A stretch of DNA of 64,000 nucleotides from an uncultured Clostridium sp. (GCA_900548455.1 URKQ01000004.1:62001-126000), one strand, 5' to 3'; numbered from the stretch's first letter, positions 17,438 to 26,125 are shown. Translations and numbers: made by a program. The notes: generated by a model not told the origin, from the letters alone.

Positions 17438-18029
17438 AAAAAAGTTTTCATTTATAAAAATCTTATGTCTAGGAATTTTAATCCTAGGCATAGGATGTAT
17501 TGCATGGTCACTTACTAACATATTGACTCAACCTAAAAATCAGTTTAATGCTGAATATAATGCATCTGAAAATGAAGCTTTAGATGTAGAAGTGATTTAT
17601 GAGGTACATCCTGAGGTAGGAGAAACTTTTGGAAGTCTTACAATGCCAACCTTAGAACAAAAATTTTCTATTGTACAGGGAACAAGTGATAAGGAGCTAA
17701 AAATGGGAGTGGGTCACTTCGTTGAAAGTGCACTTCCAGGGGAAGATAACAATTGTGTAATTTCTGGACATAGGGATACTGTATTTACTAAAGTAGGTGA
17801 ACTTCAGGTAGGAGATGCACTGATTATAGAAACATCAGTTGGGATATTTACGTATGAAGTAACTGGAACTAAAATAGTAGAAAAAGATGATGATACTATT
17901 ATAGTACCTACTGATACAGGAAAACTTACTTTGACTACTTGCTATCCATTTCGCTTTTTAGGAGACGCTCCTCAGCGTTATATAGTGATAGCAGATTTAG
18001 TAAAAAAAGAAAAGCCTTTAGTTAAATAG
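17430..18029 (+). CDS. Class D-type sortase dedicated to the LPNTA surface protein
   Basis: A 199-residue membrane-anchored transpeptidase with one N-terminal trans-membrane segment (about residues 9-30). The catalytic triad is His114 (SGHRDTVF), Cys171 (TLTTCYPF) and Arg183 (APQRYIV). The TLTTC and HRDTVF motifs fit class D sortases, whose Bacillus relative SrtC cuts LPNTA. The start lies inside the preceding gene, which carries an LPNTA signal, so this is a one-substrate sortase pair. A good hairpin terminator follows at 18055-18089, closing a two-gene operon. Confidence 0.88.
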   Translation: MSKKKFSFIKILCLGILILGIGCIAWSLTNILTQPKNQFNAEYNASENEALDVEVIYEVHPEVGETFGSLTMPTLEQKFSIVQGTSDKELKMGVGHFVESALPGEDNNCVISGHRDTVFTKVGELQVGDALIIETSVGIFTYEVTGTKIVEKDDDTIIVPTDTGKLTLTTCYPFRFLGDAPQRYIVIADLVKKEKPLVK

Positions 18030-18054
18030 ATTTGTTCTATTGTCAAAGGCATAT

Positions 18055-18092
18055 AAAGAACTGAAATTCTTTAAGGATTTCAGTTCTTTTAT
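18055..18092 (+). terminator. Intrinsic terminator after the sortase gene
   Basis: A perfect 13-bp stem (18055-18067 with 18077-18089) is followed by T residues. Confidence 0.85.
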
Positions 18093-18142
18093 GTCTATCT
18101 AGTATTATATAAATAACAAAAGTGTAGAAAGCAGGTAAAAAT

Positions 18143-18883
18143 ATGAAAAATATATTTAAAAAGATATTTGGTGGTAAATCGGAAGGTGTTTCAAAGGATG
18201 GAACAAAGGTATATAGTTATGAGGAAGGGATAAGTAACATGGATAATGTAGCTAGGACATTATATGCAGAAGAAATTACAAACCACTTTGATAAAGTATT
18301 TCCAGGAAGACAATCTTGTGTTTTTCATGAATTGATTTCTGATATTATACATATTGATATTACTATTATGGAACCAACAGAAGAACAACCTTTTAAAATA
18401 TTGTATACAACGGGGATGAGTGACATACCTATGACACTTCCAAATGAAATTCCAATTGAAGAAATAGAGTTATATTGTAGAGCAGAACTTATGATGTTCT
18501 TACCACCAGATTGGGAACTTACAGAGCAAAGTATAAAAGATGAAGATAATTATTGGCCTATTAAATTGATGAAACAAATGGCAAGATTTCCTCATGAGTA
18601 TAGTACATGGTTAGGATATGGACATACAGTACCAAATTATGAAACATATGACCCCTATGCAGGTAATACAGAATTAAGTGGCGTTATATTTAATATGTTT
18701 AAGGAAGAAATAAGTGTAATAAGTACAAGTGACGGTAATAGAGTTAATGTATACTATGTACTTCCTTTGTACAGGGAAGAAATAGAGTATAAGTTACAAA
18801 ATGGTATGGATGCACTTATGGAAAGATTAGATTCTATTGATTGGATTATTTTAAATGCTCAAAGAGAAAATACATGCAAATAA
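18143..18883 (+). CDS. Suppressor-of-fused (SUFU) domain protein
   Basis: A 246-residue soluble protein. After a basic N-terminus (MKNIFKKIFGGK), the HIDITIMEPTEEQPFKILYTTGMSDIPM segment, followed by ELMMFLPPDWEL and FPHEYSTWLGYGHTVPN, matches the bacterial SUFU domain. Bacterial SUFU proteins are frequent in polymorphic toxin neighbourhoods as immunity proteins, but no toxin gene lies nearby, so an orphan immunity or general ligand-binding role is possible. It has its own AGCAGG-type ribosome site and stands as a single gene. Confidence 0.75.
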   Translation: MKNIFKKIFGGKSEGVSKDGTKVYSYEEGISNMDNVARTLYAEEITNHFDKVFPGRQSCVFHELISDIIHIDITIMEPTEEQPFKILYTTGMSDIPMTLPNEIPIEEIELYCRAELMMFLPPDWELTEQSIKDEDNYWPIKLMKQMARFPHEYSTWLGYGHTVPNYETYDPYAGNTELSGVIFNMFKEEISVISTSDGNRVNVYYVLPLYREEIEYKLQNGMDALMERLDSIDWIILNAQRENTCK

Positions 18884-19077
18884 GAGTATATGGCGAAATT
18901 TGTAGTTAATAGTAAAGATTTCTCCTTAGGATACCTATGAAAGTGATAATGACTTGTAATTAAATGACAGAGTATATAATTAGTAAATATTAAGTAATAT
19001 AGATAATGAGTATATTTAATAGAAGTACTATAATAAAGCTGTGTTGATTAAAACAAAAATTGAAAGAAGGCTTTATT

Positions 19078-19638
19078 ATGGAAAATGTATCATTTAATAT
19101 TTGCGAGAGAAATGAAAAGGGTAGCAAGGTTAGAAGAAATGGTCAGGTTCCAGGTGTGCTTAGTGGAGCACATTTAGACAATCCAATCCCTGTAAAGATG
19201 ACAAGAAGTGATATGTGTAAACTTTTAGGATATTCTCAAAGTACAATTTTATCACTAAATCTAAAAGGTGATGTTAGAAAGTGTGTGGTGAGAGAATTAC
19301 AAAAGGATATTTACGGTAAAGTAATTCATGTTGATTTTCAATGTATTAGAAGTGATGAGAATATTAAGATGAAAGTTCCTGTTGTTTTTCTTGGACAAGA
19401 AGAACTAGGAGGAAATAAATTAAACCTTGAAACTTTTGTTTCTGAGGTAGAGCTATTTGGAGAAGCGGACAAGCTACCAGAAAAAGTAGAGTATGATGTT
19501 TCTTCATTAAAATTTGGAGATAGAATTCTAGCTAAAGACTTAGCTATTCCAGAAGGTTTAAAGCTTGATGGAGACAAAGAATTGACAGTAGCTAAGGTTT
19601 GTGGAATTGCTGAGGAAGTTGAGGAAGAAGAGGAATAA
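19078..19638 (+). CDS. rplY: 50S ribosomal protein L25 / general stress protein Ctc
   Basis: A 186-residue two-domain L25 of the TL5/Ctc type. The N-terminal 5S rRNA-binding beta-barrel (about 1-90, with the GQVPGVLSG motif) is followed by the C-terminal TL5 domain (GDRILAKDLAIPEGLKL) and an acidic tail (EEVEEEEE). It binds 5S rRNA in the large subunit. ATG 19078 is chosen because GAAAGAAGG lies just upstream; an in-frame ATG at 19060 lacks such a site. A degenerate repeat copy and terminator follow. Confidence 0.9.
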   Translation: MENVSFNICERNEKGSKVRRNGQVPGVLSGAHLDNPIPVKMTRSDMCKLLGYSQSTILSLNLKGDVRKCVVRELQKDIYGKVIHVDFQCIRSDENIKMKVPVVFLGQEELGGNKLNLETFVSEVELFGEADKLPEKVEYDVSSLKFGDRILAKDLAIPEGLKLDGDKELTVAKVCGIAEEVEEEEE

Positions 19639-19656
19639 GAAAATAAATATATTTTA

Positions 19657-19745
19657 GCAAAGTTTATATAATAGAAGAATTGTAATATAATGAAGTGTTC
19701 CTAAAGGGTACAGTCTTAAGATGATTAAGAGTGTATCTTTTTTTA
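19657..19745 (+). repeat. Degenerate structured-repeat tail acting as terminator
   Basis: The stretch beginning TAGCAAAGTTTATATAATAG aligns with the 3' module of copy 1 (865-945), including the GTTCCTAAAGG-like segment. It ends in a hairpin (19704-19719 with 19725-19740, G-T pairs tolerated) followed by T8. It therefore seems to have become the terminator of the L25 gene. Confidence 0.45.
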
Positions 19746-19791
19746 TGTCTATAAAAGTATAGAAATTTTTGGTTTGAACGTATTGTGATTT

Positions 19792-19845
19792 AAAGGTTTC
19801 ACAATATGTTATTTAGATGAAACCTTTTGTATATAATTACGATAT
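19792..19845 (+). promoter_or_regulatory. Inverted repeat and candidate ECF promoter of the sigma-factor operon
   Basis: AAAGGTTTCA (19792-19801) and TGAAACCTTT (19818-19827) are perfect inverted repeats. The right arm includes TGAAAC (19818-19823), the usual ECF -35 element, followed after 16 bases by CGATAT (19840-19845), a reasonable ECF -10. Autoregulation by the sigma factor encoded at 19888 is the natural reading. Confidence 0.4.
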
Positions 19846-19887
19846 ATATAATGAAGAGAATTAATTGATTTAAGGGGGAGGGAATTT

Positions 19888-20448
19888 ATGGATGATAAGA
19901 GTATTGTTGATCTGTATTTAGAACGTAATGAGATAGCGATAAAGGAAACGGAACTTAAGTACAACAATTATTTATATAAAATTGCTTATAATATTTTATA
20001 TAGTGATGAGGATAGTAAAGAAAGTGTTAATGATACCTATCTTGCAGCATGGAAGTCTATTCCACCTAACATTCCAACAGTATTTTCAGCTTACCTAGGG
20101 AAAATAACTAGGAGAATCGCTATAGATATTTATAGAAAGGAAAGTTGCAAAAAGCGAGGTGGAAAGGAAGTTAATCTATCTTTATTTGAACTTACAGATT
20201 GTATACCCTCAAATTATTCTATAGATAAAGATATAGAAAATGCAGAGCTTGGTAAGGCAATTAGTAATTATCTTAGAACTATTTCAAAGGAAAATCGCAT
20301 AGTCTTTGTTCGAAGGTATTTCTTTGCTGATTCAATTAAAAGTATTGCAAGTAATTTTGCTATTAGTGAATCTAAAGTTAAAAGTATTCTTTTTCGTACC
20401 CGCAAGGGGCTAAAGTTATTTTTAGAAAAGGAAGGGATTTTTATATGA
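19888..20448 (+). CDS. ECF-type sigma-70 family RNA polymerase sigma factor
   Basis: A 186-residue sigma factor with region 2 (about 15-85; YLYKIAYNILYSDEDSKESVNDTYLAAWKSIP) and region 4 (about 125-180; VRRYFFADSIKSIASNFAISESKVKSILFRTRKGL) and no regions 1 or 3, the ECF layout. It would redirect RNA polymerase to a stress or envelope regulon. GGGGGAGGG precedes the ATG. Its stop overlaps the start of a membrane-anchored partner by four bases, the standard sigma/anti-sigma arrangement. The inducing signal is unknown. Confidence 0.85.
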   Translation: MDDKSIVDLYLERNEIAIKETELKYNNYLYKIAYNILYSDEDSKESVNDTYLAAWKSIPPNIPTVFSAYLGKITRRIAIDIYRKESCKKRGGKEVNLSLFELTDCIPSNYSIDKDIENAELGKAISNYLRTISKENRIVFVRRYFFADSIKSIASNFAISESKVKSILFRTRKGLKLFLEKEGIFI

Positions 20449-21587
20449 ATGAGGATAAGTTGTATGATTCAATAGGATTTCTTGATGAGGATATTATAGA
20501 TGAAGCTAGTAAAGTTCAATCTAATAAGAAAAAGTTAATATTAAAATGGGGAACGTTAGCAGCTTGTATATGCATTATTATTACAATAACAGTATGGATA
20601 AAAACTTTTAACGGCAAGGAAATTGTATATGATAATTCAAATAATATAGAAGGTAAAGAAGATGTTTTAGTAGATTATAGCTCCTATTTCGTAGAAAATT
20701 ATCCTGCTGCAGAATTTTCATATACTCTTGAAGGTGGAGGAAAAGCATATAAATTTTTAAACCTTGACAATAAATTAGATCTTCCCTTCAAAGTGGGTGA
20801 ATTAGATAAGGAAGAGATGGATATATATTGTGATAAGGAAGGCAATCCTGTTAATGGATTATTACGCTTTAACAATGAAAAGGAGAATAAAGCACTTTAC
20901 ATTACAGTTAGTAACACAGGCAATTTATATACTGACTGTTATGATTTAAAAAAGGTACCCTATACTACTAGAGACAAGGTAAAGATTTATGGATTTGAAA
21001 GTGGTGATAATACCTATGGTAAATCACTACAACTTGCATTTGTTTCTCAAAGTGGAATTGGATATACCATAGATGGATTTAATCTTTCATACAATGAGAT
21101 GGGAGAAATTTTAGAAGGTATTCTAAATGAAGGAATAGATATCACTTCTATTGATTTAAATAAAGCTGATAGTGTTACTTGGAATGATAAAAGAGATATT
21201 ACCCTTGAAGAAGCAAGGAAGCTTGAGTCTTTTTCAGGTCATACTCCAAAGAAAGATTTTATTGGCAATTTAACACTAGAAGAGTGTGCCTACTATGTAA
21301 CCTATAAAAATAGTAATACTGACTTTGAAGAGATGGATATTTTATATTCAAAGGAAAAGGGAGAATATATCTCAGCAGTATATACAAAAGGAATTAAATA
21401 TAATGACTATAATTATATTAATATAGATAATTTTACTGAAGATGATATAGAGAAAAGTGGGAATATATATGATGATCAAGGAAACTATTTGTACAATATT
21501 TATTTAGATGTAGGAGAATTTCAAGTAAATATTAGTTCTACGGCTAAGCCGGATTTAATATGGAATTTCATTGAAGATATAAAATAA
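20445..21587 (+). CDS. Probable membrane-anchored anti-sigma factor
   Basis: A 380-residue protein with a ~40-residue cytoplasmic N-terminus, one trans-membrane helix at about 43-62 (WGTLAACICIIITITVWI) and a large extracellular domain that I do not recognise. Position (ATGA overlap with the sigma-factor gene) and topology are those of an anti-sigma factor that releases sigma on an external signal. A classical zinc anti-sigma HxxxCxxC motif is absent, so it is a different anti-sigma class or a sigma-controlled sensor. Confidence 0.65.
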   Translation: MNEDKLYDSIGFLDEDIIDEASKVQSNKKKLILKWGTLAACICIIITITVWIKTFNGKEIVYDNSNNIEGKEDVLVDYSSYFVENYPAAEFSYTLEGGGKAYKFLNLDNKLDLPFKVGELDKEEMDIYCDKEGNPVNGLLRFNNEKENKALYITVSNTGNLYTDCYDLKKVPYTTRDKVKIYGFESGDNTYGKSLQLAFVSQSGIGYTIDGFNLSYNEMGEILEGILNEGIDITSIDLNKADSVTWNDKRDITLEEARKLESFSGHTPKKDFIGNLTLEECAYYVTYKNSNTDFEEMDILYSKEKGEYISAVYTKGIKYNDYNYINIDNFTEDDIEKSGNIYDDQGNYLYNIYLDVGEFQVNISSTAKPDLIWNFIEDIK

Positions 21588-21666
21588 TATTTGGATATAA
21601 TATACATTGCTTGAATTATTATGATATAATCTGAATAATAAAGTAAAAGAAGTTGAGGAGATATTT

Positions 21667-22428
21667 ATGATACTAGAAGAGTTTGATGAAAGTAAAAAAG
21701 CAGTTCTTAATCCAGAAGAGTTAATAAGTAAAATTCCTGAATTTCCACAGGTAGGAGTTTCATGTTTTTCTATAACATTATTTAATAGGATTAAGGAGAT
21801 TTTTAATCCAAGAAAGATTACAGAAACCCGTATAGCTAATATGGTTATTGATATCTATGAAGTTACTTATAATGATAAAAAGATAGCTTTATATGTATCA
21901 CCAGTGGGAGCTTCAACTTGTACTGCTGTATATGAAGATTTAATTGCTATGGGTCTTAAAAAACTTGTACTTTTTGGTACTTGTGGTGTTCTTGATAGAA
22001 ATATCGATGATTGTTCTATTATAGTTCCTAATGTTGCCATAAGGGATGAAGGGACAAGTTATCATTATATGAAACCATCAGATGAGGTAGAGGTAAATAT
22101 TACAGGGAAAGAAAAGTTTGAAAGTATACTCCAAAAGCATAATTATACTTATACTGAAGGAAAAGTATGGACTACAGATGCACCTTATAGAGAAACTCGT
22201 GAAAAGGTGAAAAGAAGAAAAGAAGCTGGATGTGTCTGCGTTGATATGGAATGTTCAGCAATGGCAGCTGTAGCTAGATTTAGGGAATGTGAAGTATTTC
22301 AATTTTTCTATGCAGCTGATAATCTTGATTCTGACAATTGGGATGCAAGAAGCCTTGGAGGGAATATAAAGCTTGATGAAAAAGAAAAAATAGCACTACT
22401 ATCCATGGATATGGCAGCTATTTTATAA
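21667..22428 (+). CDS. Nucleoside phosphorylase (uridine phosphorylase-like)
   Basis: A 253-residue NP-I superfamily enzyme. SPVGASTCTAVYEDL and LFGTCGVLD match the phosphate-binding Gly-rich strand and turn, and VDMECSAMAAVARF is the signature ribose/Met-Glu motif that binds the nucleoside. It would cleave a nucleoside with phosphate to a free base and ribose-1-phosphate in salvage. The PNP_UDP_1 family is certain; uridine versus purine preference is not. GAGGAG precedes the ATG. The GNAT gene follows six bases (to its upstream ATG) after the stop. Confidence 0.82.
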   Translation: MILEEFDESKKAVLNPEELISKIPEFPQVGVSCFSITLFNRIKEIFNPRKITETRIANMVIDIYEVTYNDKKIALYVSPVGASTCTAVYEDLIAMGLKKLVLFGTCGVLDRNIDDCSIIVPNVAIRDEGTSYHYMKPSDEVEVNITGKEKFESILQKHNYTYTEGKVWTTDAPYRETREKVKRRKEAGCVCVDMECSAMAAVARFRECEVFQFFYAADNLDSDNWDARSLGGNIKLDEKEKIALLSMDMAAIL

Positions 22429-22451
22429 AGTTAATGATTTTAGAGGTGTGT

Positions 22452-22895
22452 ATGAATATAAGATATGAGAATGCAACTACTTGTGATATTGAAATAATTT
22501 TTCAACTTAATAAAACGTTGATTGAGAAATATGAAGATATTAGCAAAATAGATTATAAAAAAGTTTTAGAATGGGTTCGTAAGAAAATAGAGTCTAATAT
22601 TAATGAATATACGTGTATATTCGAAAATGATAATAAGGTAGGGTATTTTTATTTTCATAAGGTAGAAGAGAAAATGGAAGTAGATGATTTATATATTTTT
22701 AAAGAGTATAGAAATCGAGGAATTGGAACTGAAATTCTTAAAAAATGTATTTCAGAAACAAATTTACCTATATTTCTTTACGTGTTTACGAAAAATACTA
22801 AAGCTGTATCTTTATACGAAAAATTAGGTTTTAAAGTAGTAGAAAATATTAAAGATTCACGATACGTTATGGAGAGACTACAAAATATAATGTAA
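22452..22895 (+). CDS. GNAT-family N-acetyltransferase
   Basis: A 147-residue acetyltransferase. DDLYIFKEYRNRGIGTEILKKC is the acetyl-CoA loop (R-x-x-G-I-G), and FTKNTKAVSLYEKLGFKVVE the C-terminal GNAT motif. ATG 22452 is preferred over ATG 22434 because AGAGGTG lies between them at good distance. It follows the phosphorylase gene closely and is probably co-transcribed with it. The substrate is unknown. Confidence 0.78.
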   Translation: MNIRYENATTCDIEIIFQLNKTLIEKYEDISKIDYKKVLEWVRKKIESNINEYTCIFENDNKVGYFYFHKVEEKMEVDDLYIFKEYRNRGIGTEILKKCISETNLPIFLYVFTKNTKAVSLYEKLGFKVVENIKDSRYVMERLQNIM

Positions 22896-22924
22896 TTGAC
22901 AGTAGCGATAATTAGATATATAAT
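22896..22924 (+). promoter_or_regulatory. Promoter of the metG T-box transcript
   Basis: TTGACA (22896-22901), a 17-bp spacer and TATAAT (22919-22924) give a consensus sigma-A promoter overlapping the end of the GNAT gene. Confidence 0.85.
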
Positions 22925-22934
22925 CATGTAAAAT

Positions 22935-23260
22935 AAAGACTGTGAAGAGAGAAGTAGTTATAAAAGATTACACAGAGAGTTTCCGTTTGGTGGAAGGAAA
23001 TTATGAAGTTATAATGAAACAAGTCTCGGAGTTGCATATGGATCTTATAGTTTAAGGCTCTGTAGTAAAATACAGTGATAGAATGTATAAGTGATGCTAT
23101 GACGTTAGTTCACGTTACAGAACTAGAGTATGATTCGAACAAAACTTTGTAAGATGGTGTACTTGATGAGCTTAAAATGGTGACGTTTTAGGAAATAAGG
23201 GTGGTACCGTGAAATTAAATTTTCGCCCCTGTAGAATTAATTCTACAGGGGTTTTTTTTA
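22935..23260 (+). ncRNA. T-box leader of metG (methionine-responsive)
   Basis: The leader has the AG-rich Stem I base (GAAGAGAGAAGTAG near 22942) and a helix pairing about 22956-22967 with 23042-23053. An ATG lies in the loop just before that strand (GCATATGGA near 23034) and is the likely specifier for tRNA-Met. The T-box AAGGGTGGTACCGTG is at 23197-23211, and the terminator stem 23226-23251 with T8 follows. Uncharged tRNA-Met would favour the antiterminator and switch on metG. A transposable-element fragment lies between Stem I and the antiterminator, making the leader unusually long. Confidence 0.88.
23056..23123 (+). mobile_element. MITE fragment inside the metG T-box leader
   Basis: From 23056, GGCTCTGTAGTAAAATACAG and the next ~28 bases match the reverse complement of the right end of the 204-bp element at 40139-40342 at about nine positions in ten. 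The opposite end is degraded (TTACAGAAC near 23115-23123), and no clear target duplication remains, so it looks like an old, partly eroded insertion. Confidence 0.6.
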
Positions 23261-23293
23261 TCAAAAAATATCTTAATTTAAGGAGTTGTAAAT

Positions 23294-25261
23294 ATGATAA
23301 ATAAGAAGTTAGAAAGAAATGAAAGACCAATATTTCCTAAAAAAGCTGTTGTTACTGCAGGAATGCCTTATGGAAATAAAAACCTTCACTTTGGACATGT
23401 TGGAGGAATGTTTGTTCATGCGGACATATATGCCAGATTTTTAAGAGATAGAATTGGAAAAGAAAATGTTATATTTATATCTGGAACTGATTGCTATGGT
23501 TCACCTATTCTTGAAAGTTATAGAAAACTAAAAGAAGAAGGATATAAAAATAGTATAGAAGAGTATGTTAAAGAGAATCATTTGAATCAAAAGAAAACCC
23601 TTGAAAGATATAACATTAGTTTAGATATTTTTGGCGCTTCAGCAATTGGAAAAACTGCAGAAATTCATGAAGAATTTTCACAAGAAATATTTAATAGATT
23701 ATTTGAAAATGGCTATATAAAAAAGATGCCAGCATTACAATTTTATGATGTAGAGAAAAAAACATTTTTAAATGGAAGACAAGTGACTGGAAAATGTCCA
23801 ATAGCAGGTTGTAATTCTGACATGGCATATGCTGGGGAATGTTCTTTAGGTCATCAATATATGGAATCTGAATTGATTAATCCTATTAGTACATTATCAG
23901 GGAAAAAACCTATATTAAAGAATGTAGAAAATTGGTATTTTGATTTAGAATATTTTATGGACAATATGAAGGAACTTAATGAATTTTTAAAGAATAATAC
24001 AAATAGAAGAAAATATGAAATTAAAGCTATAGATGAATTTTTAAAGAAACCCGTAATATATGTTCCAAGAAAATATATTAGTGAACTTAGTATTTTAGAA
24101 GCTAAACTTCCAAACCATGAAACAATAGATGAAGAAAAGAAATCTTCAGTAACCTTCGTCTTTGATAGACTGGAGGATAGAGATAAAGCTAAAGAAATAT
24201 TAGATAGCTTAAATATTAATTATACTAGTGGGAAGACTTTAGTACCTTTTAGATTGTCAGGAAATATATCTTGGGGTGTAAAAGTACCAGATAAAGAGGA
24301 ATTAAGAAACTTGACCTTTTGGGTGTGGCCTGAATCTTTATGGGCTCCAATATCTTTTACAAAATCATATTTGAAGTCTATTGGAGAAAATTCTACAAGA
24401 TGGCAAGAGTGGTGGGATAACGATGATTCAATGGTGTATCAATTTATAGGTGAAGATAATATTTATTTTTATTCCATTGCAGAAATGGCTATATTAATGG
24501 GCTTAAAGATATCTAGGGGTGAAAATATAGATATTACTAAATTTAATTTTCCCCACATTGTGCCTAATAAACATATTTTGTTTATGGATAAAAAAGCAAG
24601 CAGTAGTTCAGAAGTTAAACCACCCATGGCAGATGAACTATTAACTTACTATACAAGAGATCAACTTCGAATGCATTTTATGAGTTTAGGATTATCATCA
24701 AAAAGTGTTGGGTTTAAACCTCAAGTTTATATGAAGGAAGAAGAAAAAGTAGGCGTAGACCCAGTATTAAAAGAAGGAAATTTATTAACCAATGTGTTTA
24801 ATAGACTTATTCGTTCTTGCTTTTATACATTACAAAGTTTAGAAGAAAACCTACCTGATGAAGAAGTGAGTGAAAAAATTAAGAAATTAACAGAAGGAAT
24901 TGTAGTAGAGTATGAAAGGCATATGTATAATCATGAGTTTCACAGAATAGCATATATTTTGGATGATTATATAAGAGAAATAAATAAACATTGGGTTAAT
25001 GGAAGTAAAAATCCAGAGTCAAAAAGTAAGGCTTTGGCAGACTGTTTTTACGCATGTAAAGTTATAGCAGTGCTTATTCATCCAATTGCACCAGAGGGCT
25101 GTGAAATGTTTAAAGATTATTTAAATGTTGATGATGAATTATGGAATTGGGATAAAATATTTGAGCCAATTACAGTTTACTTCAATGATGGTAATAAACA
25201 TAGGTTTAAATTTCTTGAACCTAAAATAGATTTTTTTAAGAAGATGGAATATCAATATTAA
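23294..25261 (+). CDS. metG: Methionyl-tRNA synthetase
   Basis: A 655-residue class I synthetase. The HIGH signature reads HFGH in PYGNKNLHFGHVGG (near residue 34). A zinc knuckle with CPIAGC...GECSLGH lies near 165-190, and the KMSKS equivalent reads KKASSSS near residue 437. An anticodon-binding helical domain follows; no separate C-terminal tRNA-binding domain is evident. Its T-box leader with an ATG specifier supports Met specificity. The KMSKS variant and knuckle form differ from the usual bacterial MetRS, so this could be a second MetRS. AAGGAG precedes the ATG. Confidence 0.85.
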   Translation: MINKKLERNERPIFPKKAVVTAGMPYGNKNLHFGHVGGMFVHADIYARFLRDRIGKENVIFISGTDCYGSPILESYRKLKEEGYKNSIEEYVKENHLNQKKTLERYNISLDIFGASAIGKTAEIHEEFSQEIFNRLFENGYIKKMPALQFYDVEKKTFLNGRQVTGKCPIAGCNSDMAYAGECSLGHQYMESELINPISTLSGKKPILKNVENWYFDLEYFMDNMKELNEFLKNNTNRRKYEIKAIDEFLKKPVIYVPRKYISELSILEAKLPNHETIDEEKKSSVTFVFDRLEDRDKAKEILDSLNINYTSGKTLVPFRLSGNISWGVKVPDKEELRNLTFWVWPESLWAPISFTKSYLKSIGENSTRWQEWWDNDDSMVYQFIGEDNIYFYSIAEMAILMGLKISRGENIDITKFNFPHIVPNKHILFMDKKASSSSEVKPPMADELLTYYTRDQLRMHFMSLGLSSKSVGFKPQVYMKEEEKVGVDPVLKEGNLLTNVFNRLIRSCFYTLQSLEENLPDEEVSEKIKKLTEGIVVEYERHMYNHEFHRIAYILDDYIREINKHWVNGSKNPESKSKALADCFYACKVIAVLIHPIAPEGCEMFKDYLNVDDELWNWDKIFEPITVYFNDGNKHRFKFLEPKIDFFKKMEYQY

Positions 25262-25294
25262 TCTTCAAGTTAATATATGGGGGGGTTGAATATT

Positions 25295-26053
25295 ATGGAA
25301 TTAAGTGAAATTTTGAACCAGTTTGTAAGAGAAAGTATAGAGATTTTTAAAAGCAACTTAGTTGGAGTATATCTTCATGGGTCCTTAGCTATGGGTTGTT
25401 TTAATCCTGATAAAAGTGATATAGATTTATTAGTAGTAGTTGAAGATGAAATTAGTTGGGATGAAAAAAAGAGATTTATGGATTTTATTGTTACATTAAA
25501 TGAACAAGGTCCTGCAAAGGGGATTGAAATGAGCATAGTTAAAAGGGAATATTGTGAAAATTTTATATACCCAACACCCTATGAACTTCATTTTTCAGTG
25601 ATGCATCTAAACTTGTATAGGAATAGTTCACAGGATTACATCGAAAGAATGAAGGGGACAGATCGTGATTTAGCAGCCCATTTTGTAATTACTAAAAATC
25701 GAGGAATTACTTTATATGGTAGATCTATTGATGATATTTTTGGAGAAGTGCCTAAAGAAGCATATATAGATAGTATTAAATTTGATGTGGAAGATGCTTG
25801 TAATGAAATTTTAGAGAACCCTATTTATATAATTTTAAATCTTTGCAGAGTACTGGCGTATCTTAGAGATAGCCTTATACTATCTAAAGCAGAAGGTGGA
25901 AAATGGGGGATAGAAAATGTAAATGAGAAGTATAAAGGATTAGTTGAAGAAGCTCTTAATTGTTATGTTACGGATACAACTATGATACTTAAAGGTAAAG
26001 CCCCATTGAACTTTTGCGATTATATGAGGAATGAAATTAATTTTCTTAAATAG
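25295..26053 (+). CDS. Aminoglycoside nucleotidyltransferase-like (ANT(3'')/ANT(9)-type) protein
   Basis: A 252-residue protein. The nucleotidyltransferase core is HGSLAMGCFNPDKSDIDLLVVV (near residues 28-49), with the two catalytic aspartates in SDIDLL. The C-terminal region with LNLCRVLAYLRDSLILSKAEGGKWG resembles the DUF4111 helical domain of AadA-like adenylyltransferases. It could modify an aminoglycoside, but chromosomal relatives often have no proven resistance role. ATG 25295 is preferred because GGGGGG sits upstream; an ATG at 25277 precedes that site. It follows metG by 33 bases. Confidence 0.75.
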   Translation: MELSEILNQFVRESIEIFKSNLVGVYLHGSLAMGCFNPDKSDIDLLVVVEDEISWDEKKRFMDFIVTLNEQGPAKGIEMSIVKREYCENFIYPTPYELHFSVMHLNLYRNSSQDYIERMKGTDRDLAAHFVITKNRGITLYGRSIDDIFGEVPKEAYIDSIKFDVEDACNEILENPIYIILNLCRVLAYLRDSLILSKAEGGKWGIENVNEKYKGLVEEALNCYVTDTTMILKGKAPLNFCDYMRNEINFLK

Positions 26054-26086
26054 GTTGAATTATAGATTTATAGTTTAAATATGAAG

Positions 26087-26125
26087 ATAAAAAGTTATTT
26101 GTTAAAAGTAACTTTTTATTTTTTC
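26087..26125 (+). terminator. Intrinsic terminator after the nucleotidyltransferase gene
   Basis: A perfect 11-bp stem (26087-26097 with 26109-26119) is followed by T6. Confidence 0.8.

Noticed and set aside
18143..18883. SUFU-domain gene as immunity gene of a toxin system
   Set aside because: No toxin, secretion or other immunity gene lies nearby, so only the domain is reported.
25295..26053. Calling a proven aminoglycoside-resistance gene
   Set aside because: The fold is AadA-like, but sequence alone cannot show drug specificity, and no mobile context is present.
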